Made by a program: the position numbers and the translations under genes. Below are positions 5,561-7,819 of a DNA stretch of 7,819 nucleotides, piece after piece. The stretch covers positions 1-7,819 of the forward strand of contig JAUVIX010000166.1 of NCBI GenBank assembly GCA_030592565.1, read 5' to 3'. The stretch's first letter is position 1. Each line of letters opens with the position of its first letter. Source of the stretch: Chlorobiota bacterium. GTDB lineage: Bacteria > Bacteroidota > Bacteroidia > Bacteroidales > JAADJA01. Under the pieces are notes generated by a model, which did not search any database, was not told the DNA's origin, and was given only the letters and a program-made list of their open reading frames with translations.

Positions 5561-6607
5561 TTAATTCAACTTGAACTCAAGATTGAGATAAACCATAGAC
5601 AACGGGGTTTTTCTATCCCCTTCGACAGGCTTGGCAAATGACCAATACCGGTAATTAACGGCCAGCTTAACACCCTTAACCGGATAATATTGCAATCCTC
5701 CCAGGTATAAAGTGCCATCCCCATTATTAAACCAATTTTCAGTTTCGCCCACAAGCTTATTGGATGATAATTTGTCAACCCTGGCAAATACCTCGAACTT
5801 CTTACTTATCACGTAAGTTGAATAAAACGAAAACCCAAAAAGGTTATGATCTCTAACATTCTTAAATTGCTGTTGATAGTTGTATTCTCCTGCAATTCTG
5901 AATCTTTCGTTAAGTTTAAAACCTGCAAATGCAAAGTATGTGGACTGTAAAGCCTTGGACCCATAAGTTAAAGACGTATCTTTATTATTCATATTATCAT
6001 AATACAATCTCAATGTAAGCTTTTTGATTGGATGAACAGTGACACCTGCGGCAACTTTAAAATCCGGATATCTTAAGCAGATATGTTTATATCCCTCTCC
6101 GTTCAGGAAGGCACCGTCAATCGAAACATAATCGTTAAACTTATATTCTGCTGTTATACCCAAATCAGCACTTGGCCCAAATTTATACTCATCCTGATAT
6201 GATTTATAAAGGTACCGGTAACCCCAAAAGCGCTCTTGTATTTTGAATTGCTTTGGAGAGATCATTCCTCCGTTTATCATTAATCCTTCAATAGGAGTCC
6301 AGGATAAAGATGCAATCTTCAGAAAAGCGTAATATTTATCATTCGGTTGTGTTAACTGCACATCAAGGATAACCTGGCCAACCAGATTATCTGTAAACTT
6401 ATGACTATACCCAAAATAAGCTCTTTTTACTTCAAAAGCTGTCCTCTTAACCTCACTATTACCCAAATCACCATGGAAATTAATAAATGCCTTAATAACC
6501 AATTTATCCATTACATCAAAATCCTTATCAATATAACTCTGAGAAAATAGCTGAAAGCCAGAGATCAAGAAAAGGATAGTATATAAAATACGAGTAAAGA
6601 ATGTCAT
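5561..6607 (-). CDS. Outer-membrane porin, phosphate-selective porin O/P-like
   Basis: A 348-residue protein with a clear signal peptide: charged start (MTFFTR), hydrophobic core (ILYTILFLISGF) and probable cleavage after LFS (residue 22), leaving Gln at +1 as often seen in Bacteroidota. The rest is alternating amphipathic strands rich in aromatic residues, with short turns, typical of an outer-membrane beta-barrel. Early motifs such as VKRAYFGYSHKF and GQVILDVQL, then TPIEGLMINGGMISPKQF, resemble the Porin_O_P (OprO/OprP-like) family, and the last strand ends YLNLEFKLN. The likely role is diffusion of small solutes, perhaps phosphate, across the outer membrane. That reading is helped by the divergent PiT phosphate transporter. 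The barrel call is strong; the phosphate specificity is inferred. Its stop is 8 nt beyond the T-run of the tRNA terminator. Confidence 0.72.
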   Translation of the reverse strand: MTFFTRILYTILFLISGFQLFSQSYIDKDFDVMDKLVIKAFINFHGDLGNSEVKRTAFEVKRAYFGYSHKFTDNLVGQVILDVQLTQPNDKYYAFLKIASLSWTPIEGLMINGGMISPKQFKIQERFWGYRYLYKSYQDEYKFGPSADLGITAEYKFNDYVSIDGAFLNGEGYKHICLRYPDFKVAAGVTVHPIKKLTLRLYYDNMNNKDTSLTYGSKALQSTYFAFAGFKLNERFRIAGEYNYQQQFKNVRDHNLFGFSFYSTYVISKKFEVFARVDKLSSNKLVGETENWFNNGDGTLYLGGLQYYPVKGVKLAVNYRYWSFAKPVEGDRKTPLSMVYLNLEFKLN

Positions 6608-6644
6608 GACTTCAAAATTTTACTTATATCAAATTTTAACGGCT

Positions 6645-6652
6645 CAAATATA
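6645..6652 (-). promoter_or_regulatory. -7 promoter element of the porin gene
   Basis: The minus strand reads TATATTTG, matching TAnnTTTG. Transcription would start near 6640, giving a leader of about 33 nt before the ATG at 6607. No TTTG -33 element is present at the usual spacing, which could mean activator dependence, but I see no convincing Pho-box repeat upstream on this side. Confidence 0.45.
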
Positions 6653-6836
6653 ACTTTTTTGTAATTATTCAGGGATTATTCTCAGTACATCCGATTTGCC
6701 TGTATGGCATTAGTATTGTAAAAACATTACATAAAATCATATTCCCCTTTGGGAAAGAAGGCTATCATCAACTATATTAAGGTAATATAACTGCTCAGCG
6801 CTAAAAATACAATCTGCGAAATAATTACTATTTTTG

Positions 6837-6858
6837 TTTCTTAACAATTTCTTAACAT
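6837..6858 (+). promoter_or_regulatory. Pho-box-like direct repeat upstream of the PiT gene
   Basis: Two tandem 11-bp units, TTTCTTAACAA (6837-6847) and TTTCTTAACAT (6848-6858), differ only in the last base. The core is TTAACA-N5-TTAACA, the arrangement of PhoP-binding repeats known from Bacillus subtilis, and the 11-bp period is the general spacing of PhoB/PhoP-type direct repeats. A degenerate third unit (TTAATG, 6863) keeps the phase. The block ends 11 bp before the -7 element of a phosphate transporter gene, where a -33 element would otherwise lie. Activation under phosphate limitation is inferred; no regulator gene is in the window. Confidence 0.55.
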
Positions 6859-6869
6859 TAAATTAATGT

Positions 6870-6877
6870 TAACTTTG
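6870..6877 (+). promoter_or_regulatory. -7 promoter element of the PiT gene
   Basis: TAACTTTG matches TAnnTTTG; transcription would start near 6882, leaving a leader of about 50 nt. The first three bases overlap an inverted repeat with 10-bp arms, TTAACATTAA (6852-6861) and TTAATGTTAA (6863-6872), separated by one base. No proper -33 element is present at the usual distance. Confidence 0.5.
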
Positions 6878-6932
6878 CATATCAATAATGACATTATTTA
6901 ATAATATTGCTGCGTAAAAAATAAATATTCTT

Positions 6933-7819
6933 ATGGAGTCAATTTATCTTATCCTTATAGTAATCCTTTTCCTTCTTGCTATCTCAGATCTCGTTGTTGG
7001 AGTGAGTAATGATGCTGTAAACTTTTTAAATTCAGCAATAGGGTCAAAGGCAGCCTCTTTCAAAGTAATAATGATTGTCGCAGCCTTGGGAATTCTGTTT
7101 GGGGCAACATTTTCAAGCGGAATGATGGAAGTTGCACGTAAAGGCATTTTTAATCCGCAACATTTTTATTTTTCCGAGATTATTATCATATTTCTAGCTG
7201 TAATGATAACCGATGTTATCCTGCTCGACCTTTTCAATACTTTTGGCTTACCAACTTCAACAACAGTTTCAATAGTCTTTGAACTGCTTGGTGCAGCTGT
7301 TGCCGTATCATTAATAAAGATAACCCAAAATCCCGATTCATTACCACTAAGTTCATATATAAATTCAGCCAAGGCCCTGGCAAGTATTGCGGGTATACTG
7401 CTTTCTGTCGTCGTCGCATTTTCTGTTGGTGCCATGATTCAATATTTAAGCAGACTCATATTTTCATTCGATTATGAAAAAAAGTTGAAACACTGGGGTA
7501 GTTTGTGGGGCGGATTTGCGATAACTGCGATTACTTATTTTATTCTTATAAAAGGTGCAAAGGGATCGTCATTTATGTCGGAAGAAACAAAAGACTTTAT
7601 TCATCATAATTCACTTGCGATTGTAGGAATCAGCTTCGTTGTCTGGACTATTGTTTTACAGATTTTGTCGTGGTTGTTCAAACTGAACATTTTAAAACTA
7701 ATTGTTCTGGTTGGTACTTTTGCCCTTGCAATGGCATTTGCAGGCAACGACCTTGTAAACTTTATAGGGGTTCCATTGGCTGGACTTGAATCATATAAAG
7801 AATTTGTTGCACATCCTGA
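6933..7819 (+). CDS. PiT-family inorganic phosphate transporter (3' partial)
   Basis: The frame is open from the ATG at 6933 to the window end (295 codons plus 2 nt, no stop). It encodes an inner-membrane protein with many hydrophobic helices. The PiT/PHO4 signature occurs twice, as expected for the internally duplicated fold: GVSNDAVNFLNSAIG at residues 23-37 and AGNDLVNFIGVPLAG at about 270-284. A conserved GLPTSTTVSIVFELLGAA segment (about residues 105-122) lies between them. These proteins import phosphate, as a metal-phosphate complex with protons or with sodium. From memory, Bacteroidota members of this type run to roughly 740 residues with a cytoplasmic C-terminal part, so well over half is likely missing here. 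It is divergent from a porin-like gene and preceded by a Pho-box-like repeat, in keeping with phosphate uptake. The symbol pit would be reasonable but the subtype is not fixed. Confidence 0.92.
   Translation, partial: MESIYLILIVILFLLAISDLVVGVSNDAVNFLNSAIGSKAASFKVIMIVAALGILFGATFSSGMMEVARKGIFNPQHFYFSEIIIIFLAVMITDVILLDLFNTFGLPTSTTVSIVFELLGAAVAVSLIKITQNPDSLPLSSYINSAKALASIAGILLSVVVAFSVGAMIQYLSRLIFSFDYEKKLKHWGSLWGGFAITAITYFILIKGAKGSSFMSEETKDFIHHNSLAIVGISFVVWTIVLQILSWLFKLNILKLIVLVGTFALAMAFAGNDLVNFIGVPLAGLESYKEFVAHP

Larger units (their letters stand above)
6608..6932. other. Divergent spacer between the porin and PiT genes
   Basis: This 325-bp AT-rich spacer has no credible ORF. It carries the porin -7 element at its left end, and the Pho-box-like repeat and PiT -7 element at its right end, listed separately. 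Between them are a small hairpin (TTCCC 6742-6746, GGGAA 6751-6755) and an AT-rich inverted repeat (TATATTA 6773-6779, TAATATA 6783-6789) with no assigned role. A second TATTTTTG at 6829-6836 could be an alternative upstream promoter for PiT. Confidence 0.75.

Noticed and set aside
6653..6735. A Pho box for the porin gene on the minus strand
   Set aside because: Only isolated TTACA-like words occur, with no pair at an 11-bp period.
6944..7435. Minus-strand ORFs opposite the right-hand end (6944-7147, 7166-7435)
   Set aside because: They are antisense to the PiT gene, which has clear family motifs in the plus frame; their translations show no recognisable domain.

Overview
The window looks like a chromosomal stretch from a member of the Bacteroidota, probably an environmental Bacteroidales-like organism. 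The evidence is a secreted M1 peptidase ending in a type IX secretion (T9SS) sorting domain, TAnnTTTG-type -7 promoter elements before most genes, start codons without clear Shine-Dalgarno sequences, and AT-rich spacers. No plasmid, phage or transposase gene is visible, so this is mostly core genome with one accessory-type ATPase gene.

Layout, left to right. (1) The 3' part of a secreted zinc aminopeptidase (+). (2) Convergent with it and 5 nt away, an AAA ATPase of the large DUF4143-like family (-). Its upstream region carries three copies of a TGTAGGTTGCAACCTACA-type element at an exact 33-bp period. (3) A 341-bp spacer holding this array, a CACAAAGG tandem repeat and a gltX promoter. (4) gltX (glutamyl-tRNA synthetase) and folB (dihydroneopterin aldolase), 6 nt apart and likely one transcript, ended by a hairpin whose left arm lies inside folB. 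(5) A tRNA-Cys(GCA) gene preceded at 93 bp by a broken copy of itself. In the broken copy, part of the anticodon arm is replaced by the 18-bp palindrome CCCCGATAGCTATCGGGG. (6) A strong terminator, then an outer-membrane porin-like gene (-) resembling phosphate-selective porins. (7) A 325-bp divergent spacer with a Pho-box-like direct repeat. (8) The start of a PiT-family phosphate transporter (+) that runs off the window.

The right end reads as a phosphate-uptake locus: an outer-membrane porin and an inner-membrane Pi transporter diverge from a spacer whose TTAACA-N5-TTAACA repeat sits where an activator would replace the -33 element of the transporter promoter. gltX and folB are housekeeping genes. 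The ATPase is the least explained gene; its product contains a winged-helix-like segment and it sits behind its own phased palindromes, which suggests autoregulation.

No complete new multi-gene system is evident. The observations most worth following are the 33-bp phased operator array, the palindrome-disrupted tRNA-Cys remnant in the leader of the intact tRNA-Cys, and the putative Pho box.
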